Assembly: GCA_018380885.1 (NCBI GenBank) | Contig: JAGZSY010000020.1 | Location: 58,802 to 122,801, forward strand | DNA length: 64,000 nucleotides | Direction of reading: 5' to 3' | DNA from: Enterocloster asparagiformis | GTDB lineage: Bacteria; Bacillota; Clostridia; Lachnospirales; Lachnospiraceae | Part shown: in pieces, positions 64,000 to 64,000 of the stretch | Numbering within the stretch: position 1 is the stretch's first letter | How the letters are laid out: every line of letters starts with the position of its first letter | Program-made: the position numbers and the translations under genes | Notes under the pieces: generated by a model | Database searches by the model: none | The model's input: the letters and a program-made list of their open reading frames with translations, nothing else | What the model was told of the DNA's origin: nothing

Positions 64000-64000
64000 A

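Overview
The window reads as a chromosomal segment of a GC-rich, anaerobic member of the Clostridia, most likely Lachnospiraceae (an Enterocloster/Lachnoclostridium-like organism; this is inference from content, not a database match). Supporting signs are strong AGGAGG ribosome binding sites almost everywhere, a T-box leader on ileS, the rimP-nusA-rnpM-ylxQ-infB-rbfA-nrnA-truB-ribF operon of Firmicutes, YesM/YesN-type two-component regulation, and [FeFe]-hydrogenase maturation genes. No rRNA, tRNA, CRISPR array or insertion sequence was found.

Layout. 1-4.2 kb: 5' end of a glycogen phosphorylase and a T-box-controlled ileS. 4.2-13.8 kb: a phosphohexomutase behind an ABC transporter annotated by homology as ferric type (binding protein frameshifted), divergent from a binding-protein/histidine-kinase/AraC-regulator trio. 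Together these resemble a sugar-phosphate import and sensing circuit (AfuABC plus HptARS pattern). 13.9-17.6 kb: a MarR-type regulator divergent from an amino-acid permease, glutaredoxin-like and C-S lyase operon, with matching palindromic operators. 17.6-25.6 kb: an eight-gene, mostly overlapping operon containing a FecBCD-type importer, a HypB/UreG-type GTPase, a cytoplasmic binding-protein homologue, a soluble ABC ATPase, a MoeA homologue and a methyltransferase. Its promoter is covered by two 24-bp palindromes of ModE-operator type, so I read it as an uncharacterised molybdenum/tungsten uptake and delivery system. This is the most interesting locus here.

25.7-32.4 kb: mostly uncharacterised genes (a desulfoferrodoxin-like HTH regulator, DUF3592, DUF3795, SMI1/KNR4, a Gly-rich lipoprotein). 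32.5-45 kb: pncB, the nine-gene translation/RNA operon (IF-2 carries a very long Gly-Tyr-Gln-Gly-Asn-Arg repeat) and nagA. 45-50.5 kb: two small membrane proteins and hydF-hydG-hydE with a TM1266-type regulator behind a structured leader; hydF contains six 36-bp repeats. 50.5-58.2 kb: a UPF0597 desulfidase-like gene, a 300-bp inverted repeat, two LysR regulators, leuC-leuD and ilvN-ilvC. 58.2-63.3 kb: HAD phosphatase, nudC, HPr-like, MATE exporter, SPFH/NfeD pair. 63.3-64 kb: AT-richer sequence with fragments that look foreign, perhaps the edge of a prophage.

Most genes are on the minus strand. Function calls rest on recognisable motifs and gene order read by eye; no alignments or searches were run.
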